A stretch of 64,000 bases of DNA from Micromonosporaceae bacterium (lineage in GTDB: Bacteria; Actinomycetota; Actinomycetes; Mycobacteriales; Micromonosporaceae). Positions 54,959 to 64,000 of the stretch are shown piece by piece (within the stretch, counting starts at the first letter, position 1; every line of letters starts with the position of its first letter). The notes under the pieces were generated by a model. It was not told the DNA's origin and did not search any database. It worked only from the letters and a program-made list of their open reading frames with translations. A program made the translations under genes and the position numbers. The stretch spans positions 1 to 64,000 of the forward strand of contig WHTQ01000002.1 of assembly GCA_009377645.1 (NCBI GenBank). Direction: 5' to 3'.

Positions 54959-54978
54959 GTGGCCCCCGAGGGGGCCAC
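54959..54978. terminator. terminator/attenuator-like hairpin
   Basis: gtggccccc ga gggggccac: self-complementary 20-mer upstream of the NYN pseudogene. Confidence 0.5.
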
Positions 54979-55052
54979 CCAGCCGCGCGCAGCGGCTTCG
55001 CACAAAGCCCACGCTACCCGCCCAGGACCGCCACGTCAACGGAGATCGCCCG

Positions 55053-55320
55053 GTGAGCGACACAGTCTTCTACATCGACGGCCACAACTTGTATCACGGC
55101 ATCCGGAGGAAGTTCGGCCGGAAGTACCTATGGCCTGCAGATCGCCCCGAGCCGCCGGGTCGTCATCGCATACCCGCCGGGTCGGCACAGCCCACGAAAC
55201 ACCTTCGACGGGCGGGTGACCGCGTTCCAGATCCCGGAGCAGCACTTCGCCGCCGCGCAGCTGCCCCAGCAGGTCACCCGGGGCGGGCGCAGCTACCGCC
55301 GGCCGGACAAGTGGCGATGA
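55053..55320 (+). pseudogene. NYN-domain protein, internally deleted and frameshifted
   Basis: VSDTVFYIDGHNLYHGIRRKFGRKYLW in one frame; (Y)GLQIAPSRRVVIAYPPGRHSPRNTFDGRVTAFQIPEQHFAAAQLPQQVTRGGRSYRRPDKWR* in another. Confidence 0.7.
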
Positions 55321-55328
55321 CGCGGCCG

Positions 55329-58013
55329 TCAGCGGCTGTCGGAGCCGGCGGACGTGCTGGCGGCGCGGCCGGCCTCCAGCCGGGCCACCGGCACCCGGAA
55401 CGGCGAGCACGACACATAGTCCAGCCCGGCGTCGTGGAAGAAATGCACCGACTCCGGGTCCCCGCCGTGCTCCCCGCACACGCCGATCTTCAGGTCGCTC
55501 CGGGCGGCCCGGCCCTCCGCGACCGCGATCCGCACCATCCGGCCGATCCCGTCCTCGTCGATCGACTCGAACGGCGAGACCCCGAAGATGCCCTTCTCCA
55601 GATACCGCGTGAAGAACGAGCCCTCCACATCGTCGCGGGAGAAGCCCCAGCCCATCTGGGTCAGGTCGTTGGTGCCGAACGAGAAGAAGTCGGCCGCCTC
55701 GGCGATCTGCCCGGCGGTCAGCGCCGCCCGCGGCACCTCGATCATCGTGCCGATCAACGCCGGGACATCCACACCGGATGCCTCCGCCACGTCCCGCAGC
55801 ACCGCCTCGGCCTCCTGCCGGACCGTCTCCAGCTCCTGCACCGCCCCGACCAGCGGCACCATGATCTCCGGCCGCGGATCCCCGCCGGCCCGCTTGACCT
55901 CCGCCGCCGCCTCGGCGATCGCCCGCACTTGCATGTCGAACAGCCCGGGAATGACCAGCCCCAGCCGGACTCCGCGCAGCCCCAGCATCGGGTTCTGCTC
56001 GTGCATCCGCCGGACCGCGGCCAGCAGGGTCCGGTCCCGACCGGGGTCCTCGCCCCGCTCCTCGGCCAGCGCCACCCGCACCGCCAGCTCCTCCAGCGGC
56101 GGCAGGAACTCGTGCAGCGGCGGGTCGATCAGCCGCACCGTCACCGGCAGCCCGTCCATCGCCCGGAAGATCTCCACGAAGTCGCCCCGCTGCAGCGGCA
56201 GCAGCGCGGCCAGCGCCGCCTCCTGCTCGCCCCCGCCCTCGGCCAGGATCAGCCGCTCCACCAGCTCCCGCCGGTCGCCGAGGAACATGTGCTCGGTGCG
56301 GCACAGGCCGATCCCCTCGGCCCCGAACCGGCGCGCCCGGGCGGCGTCCTCGCCGGTGTCCGCGTTTGTGCGCACCCCCAGCCGGCGGGCCCGGTCGGCG
56401 TGACCGACCAGCCGGTGCACCGCCCCGACCAGCTCGTCGGCCTCCGGGCTGACGGTGCCCTCGAAATACTGCACCACCGGCGAGGGCTGGACCGGGATCT
56501 CACCCAGATAGACCCGGCCGGTGGAGCCGTCGATCGAGACCACGTCGCCCTCGGCGACGGTCTGCCCGGCGACCGTGAACCGCCGCCCGGCCACGTCCAC
56601 GTCCAGCGCCTCCGCACCGCACACGCAGGTCTTGCCCATCCCCCGGGCCACCACCGCGGCGTGGCTGGTCTTCCCGCCCCGGCTGGTCAGGATCCCCTGC
56701 GCGGCGATCATCCCCGGCAGGTCGTCCGGGGTGGTCTCCTTGCGCACCAGGATCACCCGCTCGCCGGCGGCCGCCTGCTCGGCCGCCCGGCCGGACTCGA
56801 AGACCACCTTCCCGACCGCCGCGCCGGGCGAGGCGGCCAGCCCAGTGGCCAGCTGGGTCGGGGCGCCGGCCAGATCGAAGGTGGGGAACATCAGCTGCGC
56901 CAGCTGCGCCCCGCTCACCCGGTGCAGGGCCTCGTCCAGGTCGATCACTCCCTCGTCGACCAGGTGCGTGGCGATCGTGAAGGCAGCCGCGGCGGTCCGC
57001 TTGCCGACCCGGGTCTGCAGCATCCACAGCTTCCGGCGCTCGATCGTGAACTCGATGTCGCACAGGTCCCGGTAGTGCCCCTCCAGCGTCGCCATGATCG
57101 ACATGAGCTGGTCGTACGAGGGCTTGTCCAGCTGCTCCAGATCCTGCAACGGCACCGTGTTCCGGATCCCGGCCACCACGTCCTCGCCCTGCGCGTTGGC
57201 CAGGTAGTCCCCGTAGACCCCGCGGGCGCCGGTGCTCGGGTCGCGGGTGAACGCCACCCCGGTGCCGGAGTCCGGCCCGAGGTTGCCGAACACCATCGTC
57301 TGCACGTTCACCGCGGTGCCCAGGTCGGTCGGGATCCGCTCCTGCCGGCGGTAGAGGATCGCCCGCTCGGCGTTCCAGGACTGGAACACAGCCCGCACCG
57401 CCATGTCCAGCTGCTCGCGCGGCTGCTGCGGGAAGTCCCGCCCGGTGTGCTCGGAGAAGATCTTCTTGTACCCGTCGACCAGCGCGCGCAGGTCGCCGGC
57501 GTCCAGGTCCAGGTCGTCGCCCGTACCCTTGGCCGCCTTGGCCCCGTCCATCGCCTGGTCGAACCGCTCCCCCGGGACCTCGCAGACGGTCTTGCCGAAC
57601 ATCTGGATCAGTCGCCGGTAGGAGTCCCACGCGAACCGCTCGTCCCCGCTCTGCCGGGCCAGCCCGACCACGCTCCGGTCGTTCAACCCGACATTGAGGA
57701 CGGTCTCCATCATGCCCGGCATCGAGAACTTGGCTCCGGACCGTACCGAGACAAGCAGCGGGTTTCCCGGGTCGCCGAGCCGCCGGCCCATCGCCTGCTC
57801 GACCACGGCCAGCCGGTGGCCCACCTGCTCGGCCAGCTCCGGCGGCTCGGCGCCGGTGCTCAGATAGGCCCGGCACGCCTCGGTGGTGATCGTGAACCCG
57901 GGCGGCACCGGCAGGCCCAGGTTGGTCATCTCCGCGAGGTTGGCACCCTTGCCACCAAGCAGGTCCTTCTGGTCCTTGTTGCCTTCGGCGAAGTCGTACA
58001 CGTACTTCGGCAT
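55329..58013 (-). CDS. ppdK: pyruvate, phosphate dikinase
   Basis: KYVYDFAEGNKDQKDLLGGKGANLAEMTNLGLPVPPGFTITTEAC.., GGKTSHAAVVARGMGKTCVCGAEAL, GIGLCRTEHMFLGDRR, GVCGEHGGDPESVHFFHDAGLDYVSCSPFRVPVARL. Confidence 0.96.
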   Translation of the reverse strand: MPKYVYDFAEGNKDQKDLLGGKGANLAEMTNLGLPVPPGFTITTEACRAYLSTGAEPPELAEQVGHRLAVVEQAMGRRLGDPGNPLLVSVRSGAKFSMPGMMETVLNVGLNDRSVVGLARQSGDERFAWDSYRRLIQMFGKTVCEVPGERFDQAMDGAKAAKGTGDDLDLDAGDLRALVDGYKKIFSEHTGRDFPQQPREQLDMAVRAVFQSWNAERAILYRRQERIPTDLGTAVNVQTMVFGNLGPDSGTGVAFTRDPSTGARGVYGDYLANAQGEDVVAGIRNTVPLQDLEQLDKPSYDQLMSIMATLEGHYRDLCDIEFTIERRKLWMLQTRVGKRTAAAAFTIATHLVDEGVIDLDEALHRVSGAQLAQLMFPTFDLAGAPTQLATGLAASPGAAVGKVVFESGRAAEQAAAGERVILVRKETTPDDLPGMIAAQGILTSRGGKTSHAAVVARGMGKTCVCGAEALDVDVAGRRFTVAGQTVAEGDVVSIDGSTGRVYLGEIPVQPSPVVQYFEGTVSPEADELVGAVHRLVGHADRARRLGVRTNADTGEDAARARRFGAEGIGLCRTEHMFLGDRRELVERLILAEGGGEQEAALAALLPLQRGDFVEIFRAMDGLPVTVRLIDPPLHEFLPPLEELAVRVALAEERGEDPGRDRTLLAAVRRMHEQNPMLGLRGVRLGLVIPGLFDMQVRAIAEAAAEVKRAGGDPRPEIMVPLVGAVQELETVRQEAEAVLRDVAEASGVDVPALIGTMIEVPRAALTAGQIAEAADFFSFGTNDLTQMGWGFSRDDVEGSFFTRYLEKGIFGVSPFESIDEDGIGRMVRIAVAEGRAARSDLKIGVCGEHGGDPESVHFFHDAGLDYVSCSPFRVPVARLEAGRAASTSAGSDSR

Positions 58014-58101
58014 TGCTGCAGCCTCCCGCGGCGCGCGATCCAGGTTTCGGGGCCAACTCTAGACGAGCGCCGGCCGGGCACTCGTGGTCCCACCGCCTGT
58101 C

Positions 58102-58470
58102 TCACTCCGCGGAGATCCCTACCGCCCCCGAGCCGGAGCCGTTCCGCGACCGGGCGACGCCGCCGCCCGCGCGGATCGCCGCCGCGTCCTGCTGCGCCCG
58201 CGCGTGCAGCTCCTCGGCGGTCTGCAGCAGCCTCGCCAGCCGGTTCGCCAGCGACGGGCGCTCCTCGGCGCAGCGCCGGAGCTGGTCGACCTCCAGCTGG
58301 GCGTCGCACAGCTGCGTCTGCAGCACCTCCACCGAGTCCAGCTGGCACAACGCCTCCTCCAGCCGGGCGGTCAGGTCGTCCAGGCACCGCTCGACCTGCC
58401 CGCGGTCGTAGCCCCACAGGACGATCTCGAAGTCCGGTACGTTGCCCTGCTTCCCGTTGCGGTCCCCCAT
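58102..58470 (-). CDS. DivIVA-like coiled-coil protein
   Basis: PDFEIVLWGYDRGQVERCLDDLTARLEEALCQLDSVEVLQTQLCDAQLEVDQLRR. Confidence 0.65.
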   Translation of the reverse strand: MGDRNGKQGNVPDFEIVLWGYDRGQVERCLDDLTARLEEALCQLDSVEVLQTQLCDAQLEVDQLRRCAEERPSLANRLARLLQTAEELHARAQQDAAAIRAGGGVARSRNGSGSGAVGISAE

Positions 58471-58611
58471 GATGCTGCCCCTTCCCCCGCTTCCCCGTAC
58501 ATCTCTCGCTGCCCCCGGCACCGGGCCCCGACCACCCGACCCGTCGTCCGGCCCTTCGCCCCTCTCATTGTGATACCGCGAAGGATCTGATCATCTACGC
58601 GAAACGCCTGG

Positions 58612-59211
58612 TCAGGGGGTCAGTGTGGCGAACACGACCGGCTCCGCCGGCGGGCCCGGCCCGGCCCGGTACGAGGGCACCAGCCGCAGCGACGCCGCAC
58701 CGCTCCCGCCCGGGCGCCGGTCCACCGAGGAGTAGGCCGCCACCCGTTCGACCGTGAACCGGGCCCGGGTCTGGTCCGCGCGCAGCACCGTGATCTGGTC
58801 GCCCGGCACCAGCCTGCCCAGCCGCCCGAAGACCGCCGGCTGCCCGTCCGGCCCGGCGATGGCGCCGACGATCACTGCGCTGCCCGGCTCTCCCGGGCTG
58901 GTTCCCCGCCCGTACCAGCCGGCCCGCCCCACCGGCGGCGCCTCCAGCTCGCCGGACCGCAGCTGCAGCGGCACCACGTCAGTGTCCACGCCGATCACCG
59001 GAATCACGATCCGCACCGGCACCGACCGCCCCATCCCGGGTGGCTCCGCCCGGGCCGGCCGGGAGCCCGGCTCGGTGTGGAGCACGGCGGTGGTAGCCAC
59101 GCCAGCGCCGGTCGCGGCCAGCCCGACCGCCAGCAGCGCCACCGCGACTCGCCGCGGCCCGGCCGGCCGGAGCGCGTCGATCATCCCGCTCACCCACTGC
59201 CCGGTCCACAT
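58612..59211 (-). CDS. class F sortase-like protein lacking catalytic His/Cys
   Basis: TM anchor; VRIVIPVIGVDTDVVPLQLRSGELEAPPVGRAGWYGRGTSPGEPGSAVIVGAIAGPDGQPAVFGRLGRLVPGDQITVLRADQTRARFTVERVAAY..SLRLVPSYRAG..VVFATLTP. Confidence 0.8.
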   Translation of the reverse strand: MWTGQWVSGMIDALRPAGPRRVAVALLAVGLAATGAGVATTAVLHTEPGSRPARAEPPGMGRSVPVRIVIPVIGVDTDVVPLQLRSGELEAPPVGRAGWYGRGTSPGEPGSAVIVGAIAGPDGQPAVFGRLGRLVPGDQITVLRADQTRARFTVERVAAYSSVDRRPGGSGAASLRLVPSYRAGPGPPAEPVVFATLTP

Positions 59212-59394
59212 CTCCCTCGCCTCGTTCCGCTTAGTACGATAAAGTCGAGATTACGAGGATTACGAGCTTCGCTCGCGTACATTCGCTATGACCAATACCC
59301 GCCGGCGGGCCGCCGGGCTCGGGGGTGTCGGGCCGCTCCGACCGGTCTGCGAGGGTTGCTGCGACGGCAACGCGATTGTGCGAGGATCGCCGGC

Positions 59395-59922
59395 ATGAGT
59401 CTTGAACGTCCCGTCGCCCCGGACCCGTACGCACTCCTGCCGGCCGTCCCCACGTTCGTGCTCGCCAGCACGGACGTCACCGACGGCCGGCCGATAGACA
59501 AGCGGTTCGCACACGGCAGTGCCGGCGGCCAGAACCTGTCCCCGCAGCTGTCCTGGAGCGGCTTCCCGGAGCCGACCCGCAGCTTCGTGGTGACCTGCCT
59601 GGACCCGGACGCCCCCACCGGCAGCGGCTTCTGGCACTGGTCGATGGTGAACGTCCCGGTCACCGTCACCGATCTACCGACCGGCGCCGGCGAGCCGGAG
59701 GGCGCCTTCTGCGTGCGCACCGACTTCGGTGAGCGGGGCTACGGCGGGCCGGCGCCGCCGGCCGGCGACCGGCCGCACCGCTACATCTTCGCGGTGCACG
59801 CCGTCGACGTGGAGCGGCTGGACGTCACCCCCGACACCCCGCCCGCGGTGGTCGGCTTCAACCTCGCCTTCCACACGCTGGCCCGGGCGTTGATCCGGCC
59901 CACCTTCCAGGTGCCCGGCTAA
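59395..59922 (+). CDS. YbhB/YbcL-family (PEBP-like) protein
   Basis: NLSPQLSWSGFPEPTRSFVVTCLDPDAPTGSGFWHWSMVNVP.., YGGPAPPAGDRPHRYIFAVHAVD. Confidence 0.92.
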   Translation: MSLERPVAPDPYALLPAVPTFVLASTDVTDGRPIDKRFAHGSAGGQNLSPQLSWSGFPEPTRSFVVTCLDPDAPTGSGFWHWSMVNVPVTVTDLPTGAGEPEGAFCVRTDFGERGYGGPAPPAGDRPHRYIFAVHAVDVERLDVTPDTPPAVVGFNLAFHTLARALIRPTFQVPG

Positions 59923-59957
59923 CGGCCCGGGCTGGAGCGGTCAGCGGGGCCCCCTGC

Positions 59958-61331
59958 TCAGTCGAGGCGCTCCCGCAGGTAACCCTCGACCGAGTCCAGA
60001 CCGACCCGCTCCTGCGCCATGCTGTCCCGGTCCCGGATCGTCACCGCGCCGTCGGTGAGCGTGTCGAAGTCGACGGTGACACAGTAGGGCGTGCCGATCT
60101 CGTCCTGCCGGCGGTAGCGGCGGCCGATCGCCTGGGCGTCGTCGAAGTCGACCGACCACCGCTTGCGCAGCGCGGCGGCCAGGTCGCGAGCCTTCGGTGA
60201 CAGGTCGGGGTTGCGGGACAGCGGGAGCACCGCCACCTTGACCGGGGCGAGCCGACGGTCGAACCGCAGCACCGTCCGCTTGTCCACGCCGCCCTTGGTG
60301 TTCGGCGCCTCGTCCACGTCGTAGGCCTCCAGCAGGAACGCCAGCACGGCGCGGGTGAGGCCGGCGGCCGGCTCGACCACATACGGCACCCACCGCTCGC
60401 CGCTGTCCTGGTCGAAGTAGGACAGGTCCACACCGGAGTGCTTGGCGTGGGTAGTCAGGTCGAAGTCGGTCCGGTTCGCCACGCCCTCCAGCTCGGCGAA
60501 CTCCGAGCCGCCGAACTGGAACCGGTACTCGATGTCCACTGTGCGCTTCGAGTAGTGGGACCGCTTCTCGTCCGGATGCTCGAAGTAGCGCAGGTTGTCC
60601 GGGGACAGGCCGAGGTCCACATACCAGTCCCAGCGCTGCTGCAGCCAGTACTCGTACCACTGATCATCGGTGCCCGGCTTGACGAAGAACTCCATCTCCA
60701 TCTGCTCGAACTCGCGGGTTCGGAAGATGAAGTTGCCGGGGGTGATCTCGTTCCGGAACACCTTGCCCACCTGGGCGACCCCGAACGGTGGCTTCCGGCG
60801 GGCGGAGGCCATCACGTTCAGGAAGTTGAGGAAGATCCCCTGCGCGGTCTCCGGGCGCAGGTAGTGAACGGCCTCGTCGTCCTCGACCGGACCGAGAAAG
60901 GTCTTCATGAGACCGTTGAACATCCGCGGCTCGGTGAAGCTGCCGCGGTTGCCGCAGTGCGGGCAGGTCAGCTCGGACAGGCCGGTCGGCGCTCGGCCAT
61001 GCTTCTCGGCGAACGCCTCCTCCAGCTGGTCGGCCCGGAACCGCTTGTGGCAGGACAGGCACTCGGTTAGCGGGTCAACGAACGCGTCCAGGTGACCGGA
61101 GGCAGCCCACACCTCCCGGTTCAGCACCACCGCCGAGTCCAGGCCGACCACGTCGTCCCGCTCCTGGACCATCGACTTCCACCACTGCCGCCGGACGTTT
61201 TCCTTGAGTTCGACCCCGAGCGGGCCATAGTCCCAGGCGGACCGGCTGCCCCCATAGATCTCACTGGACGGGAAGACGAAACCCCGGCGCTTGGCCAGGT
61301 TGACGATCGCGTCAATGCGGTCTGCGGCCAC
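59958..61331 (-). CDS. glyS: glycine--tRNA ligase
   Basis: [37 protein letters not shown].., [16 protein letters not shown].., [25 protein letters not shown]. Confidence 0.96.
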   Translation of the reverse strand: MAADRIDAIVNLAKRRGFVFPSSEIYGGSRSAWDYGPLGVELKENVRRQWWKSMVQERDDVVGLDSAVVLNREVWAASGHLDAFVDPLTECLSCHKRFRADQLEEAFAEKHGRAPTGLSELTCPHCGNRGSFTEPRMFNGLMKTFLGPVEDDEAVHYLRPETAQGIFLNFLNVMASARRKPPFGVAQVGKVFRNEITPGNFIFRTREFEQMEMEFFVKPGTDDQWYEYWLQQRWDWYVDLGLSPDNLRYFEHPDEKRSHYSKRTVDIEYRFQFGGSEFAELEGVANRTDFDLTTHAKHSGVDLSYFDQDSGERWVPYVVEPAAGLTRAVLAFLLEAYDVDEAPNTKGGVDKRTVLRFDRRLAPVKVAVLPLSRNPDLSPKARDLAAALRKRWSVDFDDAQAIGRRYRRQDEIGTPYCVTVDFDTLTDGAVTIRDRDSMAQERVGLDSVEGYLRERLD

Positions 61332-61442
61332 GATGGCTCCTTCGTACGGGCACCGCCGGCTGGCTGCCGGCGCAGTCTTGAGATCAATGGGGGTACGCCC
61401 AGCGTACGGTGATGGCGCCGGACGCCGCACCCGGGTTCCCGG

Positions 61443-62078
61443 CTACCCCGGCTGCACGGTGCCGCACACCTCGAACCGGCCGGTACGCGAGCTCTGGTCC
61501 ACCGGGAAGATCAGCCGCGCGCTGGCGCCACCGGCGTAGGTCACGAACACCGGCACCGTCATCTCGCCGCCACCGGGCTCCAGCCCGCCGTTGCCCGGTT
61601 CGATCTGCAGGTCCCCGACCTGGTAGGACTCAATCGCCGGCTCCGCCGAGGCACGGCTGGTGAACGCCGGCAACGACTCGGCCCGCCGATCCTGCTCACA
61701 CCGCTGGTCGTAGGCCTGCTCCCAGTCCTCCTCCGCCACCGCCGCCAAGTAGTCGGCGACCGCCCGCTGCGCCTGCTCGTTGATCGCCTGCTCGCCGAGG
61801 ACCAGCAGCCCACCGACCGCCACCACACCGACGCCGCAGCAGACGGCCAGCACCGCGCCGGCCAGCCCCAGTCCGAGCCAGGTGCGGGCCCGGCGGCCCT
61901 CGATCGGGGCGGCGACGAACGGTGGCTGGACGCCGGGTCCCGGTGGTGGATCGGGAACCGGAGGCGGCCCAGAGGGCGGGGGCGGCCAAGCGGCCGGCGC
62001 AGCGTCAACGGGCCAGGCAGCGTCACCGGCCGCGGCTGCCCTGGCTGGCGGGGCCGCCCCGAAGTCGCGGTCAGTCAT
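61443..62078 (-). CDS. membrane protein with Pro-rich N-terminus, hypothetical
   Basis: Pro-rich leader then LGLGLAGAVLAVCCGVGVVAVGGLLVLGEQ TM and soluble domain. Confidence 0.7.
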   Translation of the reverse strand: MTDRDFGAAPPARAAAAGDAAWPVDAAPAAWPPPPSGPPPVPDPPPGPGVQPPFVAAPIEGRRARTWLGLGLAGAVLAVCCGVGVVAVGGLLVLGEQAINEQAQRAVADYLAAVAEEDWEQAYDQRCEQDRRAESLPAFTSRASAEPAIESYQVGDLQIEPGNGGLEPGGGEMTVPVFVTYAGGASARLIFPVDQSSRTGRFEVCGTVQPG

Positions 62079-62415
62079 GCCGGTCCTGCTCGGACCGGTC
62101 ACTGACGCGGACGCTCACCTCGCCGCCCGGCGGGGCGCTGGCCAGCACCTCGTACCCGGATGGTTGGTCGAGCGAACGGGCCAGCAACGGCGTGGCCGTG
62201 ATCTTGACGTCGAAGGCGCCCAGCGCCCGACGGTACGAACCGACCGAGTCCCACCGGGTGACCAGGCACCAGTGCGCCGGGTCGTCGACCGCCCGGACCA
62301 GCTCGCCACCCTGGTATCCGGGCCGGGCCGCCAGCGCGGCGAGCGCGGCGTGCGCCTGCTCGGTGAACTCGGTGGCGCCGTCCGCCGCGACGACGAACCG
62401 GTTGAGCGCGAGCAC
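62071..62415 (-). CDS. antibiotic biosynthesis monooxygenase-like protein
   Basis: VLALNRFVVAADGATEFTEQAHAALAALAARPGYQGGELVRAVDDPAHWCLVTRWDSVGSYRRAL. Confidence 0.78.
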   Translation of the reverse strand: MLALNRFVVAADGATEFTEQAHAALAALAARPGYQGGELVRAVDDPAHWCLVTRWDSVGSYRRALGAFDVKITATPLLARSLDQPSGYEVLASAPPGGEVSVRVSDRSEQDRHD

Positions 62416-62478
62416 CCGGCCTCCCCTAGGGTGGAGTGAGATGGTCAGAGCACACCCGAGCCTAGCGAAGGTCCGCAG

Positions 62479-62748
62479 GTGACGACGAGCAACAACAACC
62501 GGCCGGACTGGCTGGCCCCGCTCACCACCCTCAACCCGACCGTCGTCGTGCTCGGCACGCTGGCGCTGTTCCTCGGGGTGCTGCTGCTGCCCGACCCGGT
62601 CGGGGCAGCGCTGGTGCTGGTCATCGCCGCCGGGCTGGGCTGGTTGCTGAGCCGGACCTGGCCGGTGCTGGCCCCGAGCGCCCGGGCGATCCGGCTGGTG
62701 GTGATCGGGCTGCTGGTCGCGGTGGCCGCGCTCAAGTTCCTGACCTGA
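62479..62748 (+). CDS. small membrane protein
   Basis: 89 aa with two to three TM segments. Confidence 0.7.
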   Translation: MTTSNNNRPDWLAPLTTLNPTVVVLGTLALFLGVLLLPDPVGAALVLVIAAGLGWLLSRTWPVLAPSARAIRLVVIGLLVAVAALKFLT

Positions 62749-62772
62749 CGCCGTCTCCGACCCATGCGAGTT

Positions 62773-62787
62773 TGGCAATCATTGTCA
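62773..62787. promoter_or_regulatory. Zur-box-like palindrome
   Basis: tggcaatcattgtca (TGnnAATnATTnnCA) just upstream of znuA. Confidence 0.65.
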
Positions 62788-62808
62788 TCTGGGTGGAGGC
62801 TGGGTGGC

Positions 62809-63765
62809 ATGCTGAGACGACTCGTCGCGCTCGCCGCGACCCCGTTACTGGCGGTGCCCGCCGCCGCATGTGCCAGCGGCTCGGCCGCCGAAGACCCCGA
62901 TGCCGTCCAGGTGGTGGCGGCCTTCTACCCACTGGAGTTCCTCGCCGGGCGGGTCGGGGGCGAGCACGTCTCGGTTACCGGGCTGACCCCGCCCGGGGCG
63001 GAGGCCCACGACCTGGAGCTCAGCCCGTCGCAGGTCGCCGAGGTCTCCGAGGCCGACCTGGTGGTCCACCTGGCCGGGTTCCAACCGGCGGTGGACGACG
63101 CGGTCACCGCCTACGCCACCGGGTCCAGCCTCGACGTCGCCACCGTGGTGCCGGCCCTGGACCACAACGACGAGCAGGCAGAGCAGGCGGAGCCGGACGA
63201 CCACGCAGACGACCACGGAGACGACGACCACGGGGACGACCACGGCGGCGCGGACCCGCACGTGTGGCTGGATCCGGACCGGTTCGCGACGATCGCCGGT
63301 GCGGCGGCGGAGCGGCTGGCGGAGCTGGACCCCGACCACGCGGCCGCCTACCGGGCCAACGCCGACGCGCTCGGCGCGGATCTGGCGACACTGGACGCCG
63401 AGCTCGCGGAGGGGCTGGCCAGCTGCGAACGCCGGGAGATCGTGGTAAGCCACGCCGCGTTCGGCTACCTCGCCGACCGGTACGACCTGGAACAGATCGC
63501 GGTCACCGGGCTGTCCCCGGAGGACGAGCCCACCCCGCAGCAGCTGGCCGGCGCGATCGACCAGGCGCAGGCGCACGGTGCCACCACCATCTTCTTCGAG
63601 GTGCTGGTCAGCCCGGCGGTGGCGGAGGTGATCGCCGACCAGGTGGGAGCCACGACCGCGGTGCTCGATCCGATCGAGGGACTCGCCCCGGGCGCCGACG
63701 ACGACTACCTTTCTCTCATGCGCAGCAACCTCACCGCCCTCCGGGAGGCGCTGGGATGCCGGTGA
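62809..63765 (+). CDS. znuA: zinc ABC transporter substrate-binding protein
   Basis: VVAAFYPLEFLAGRVGGEHVSVTGLTPPGAEAHDLELSPSQ; His/Asp-rich loop DDHADDHGDDDHGDDHGGADPHVWLDP. Confidence 0.92.
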   Translation: MLRRLVALAATPLLAVPAAACASGSAAEDPDAVQVVAAFYPLEFLAGRVGGEHVSVTGLTPPGAEAHDLELSPSQVAEVSEADLVVHLAGFQPAVDDAVTAYATGSSLDVATVVPALDHNDEQAEQAEPDDHADDHGDDDHGDDHGGADPHVWLDPDRFATIAGAAAERLAELDPDHAAAYRANADALGADLATLDAELAEGLASCERREIVVSHAAFGYLADRYDLEQIAVTGLSPEDEPTPQQLAGAIDQAQAHGATTIFFEVLVSPAVAEVIADQVGATTAVLDPIEGLAPGADDDYLSLMRSNLTALREALGCR

Positions 63766-64000
63766 GCCCGCCGGTGCTGGCGGTGCGGGCGCTGTCGGCC
63801 GGCTACCCCGACCGCCCGGTGCTGCGGGACGTGTCGCTGGCCGTCGCGCCCGGCGAGGTGCTGGCGATCCTCGGCGCGAACGGCTCCGGAAAGTCCACAC
63901 TGGTCCGGGCGGCGCTCGGGCTGCTGCCGGTGACCACCGGCACGATCAGCCTGTTCGGCACCGCGCTGCCCCGGTTCCGGCAACGGCACCGGATCGGGTA
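63756..64000 (+). CDS. znuC: zinc ABC transporter ATPase, 5' part (runs off window)
   Basis: VLAVRALSAGYPDRPVLRDVSLAVAPGEVLAILGANGSGKSTLVRAALGLLP. Confidence 0.88.
   Translation, partial: MPVSPPVLAVRALSAGYPDRPVLRDVSLAVAPGEVLAILGANGSGKSTLVRAALGLLPVTTGTISLFGTALPRFRQRHRIG

Noticed and set aside
54957-58472. 1171-aa plus-strand ORF opposite ppdK
   Set aside because: Antisense to a certain gene (ppdK); low-complexity composition; only its first ~27 residues after 55053 belong to a real (pseudo)gene.
1-64000. CRISPR arrays, rRNA genes, large biosynthetic clusters
   Set aside because: No regularly spaced repeats, no rRNA sequence and no PKS/NRPS modules seen on either strand.

Overview
High-GC actinomycete chromosomal window (gene content suggests Micromonosporaceae-like, not proven). 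Bases 1 to ~12.4 kb are a decayed, apparently tandem integrative-element region abutting a tRNA-Met(CAT) gene. It holds an IS110-type transposase tail, a PIN-domain toxin-antitoxin pair, XRE and GntR regulators with a 9-nt operator-like repeat, an OLD-family ATPase/TOPRIM nuclease, a truncated TraG/TraD-like coupling protein, and a tyrosine integrase with an unusual C-terminal GntR-type winged helix. Two further partial copies of that integrase 3' end are present. The integrase overlaps a small two-gene cassette (membrane protein plus a FlgT-C-like protein). Bases ~12.4 to 64 kb are ordinary chromosome: CPBP protease, DEAD-box helicase, MerR, a uronate-polysaccharide type utilisation locus (three heparinase II/III proteins, a beta-helix protein, an ABC importer, LacI), tRNA-Asn, a second sugar ABC/ROK locus, an ABC exporter, DnaG, Dgt, PpdK, GlyS and ZnuA/ZnuC. 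The most notable signals are: (1) a 327-aa LAGLIDADG-type intein in DnaG, inserted exactly before a zinc-ribbon cysteine; (2) the integrase-GntR fusion, its repeated 3' remnants and the overlapping cargo cassette; (3) a sortase-like protein lacking its catalytic His and Cys; (4) two genes (YnfA, NYN-domain) wrecked by internal deletions. All family calls are from reading the translations; no database search was run.
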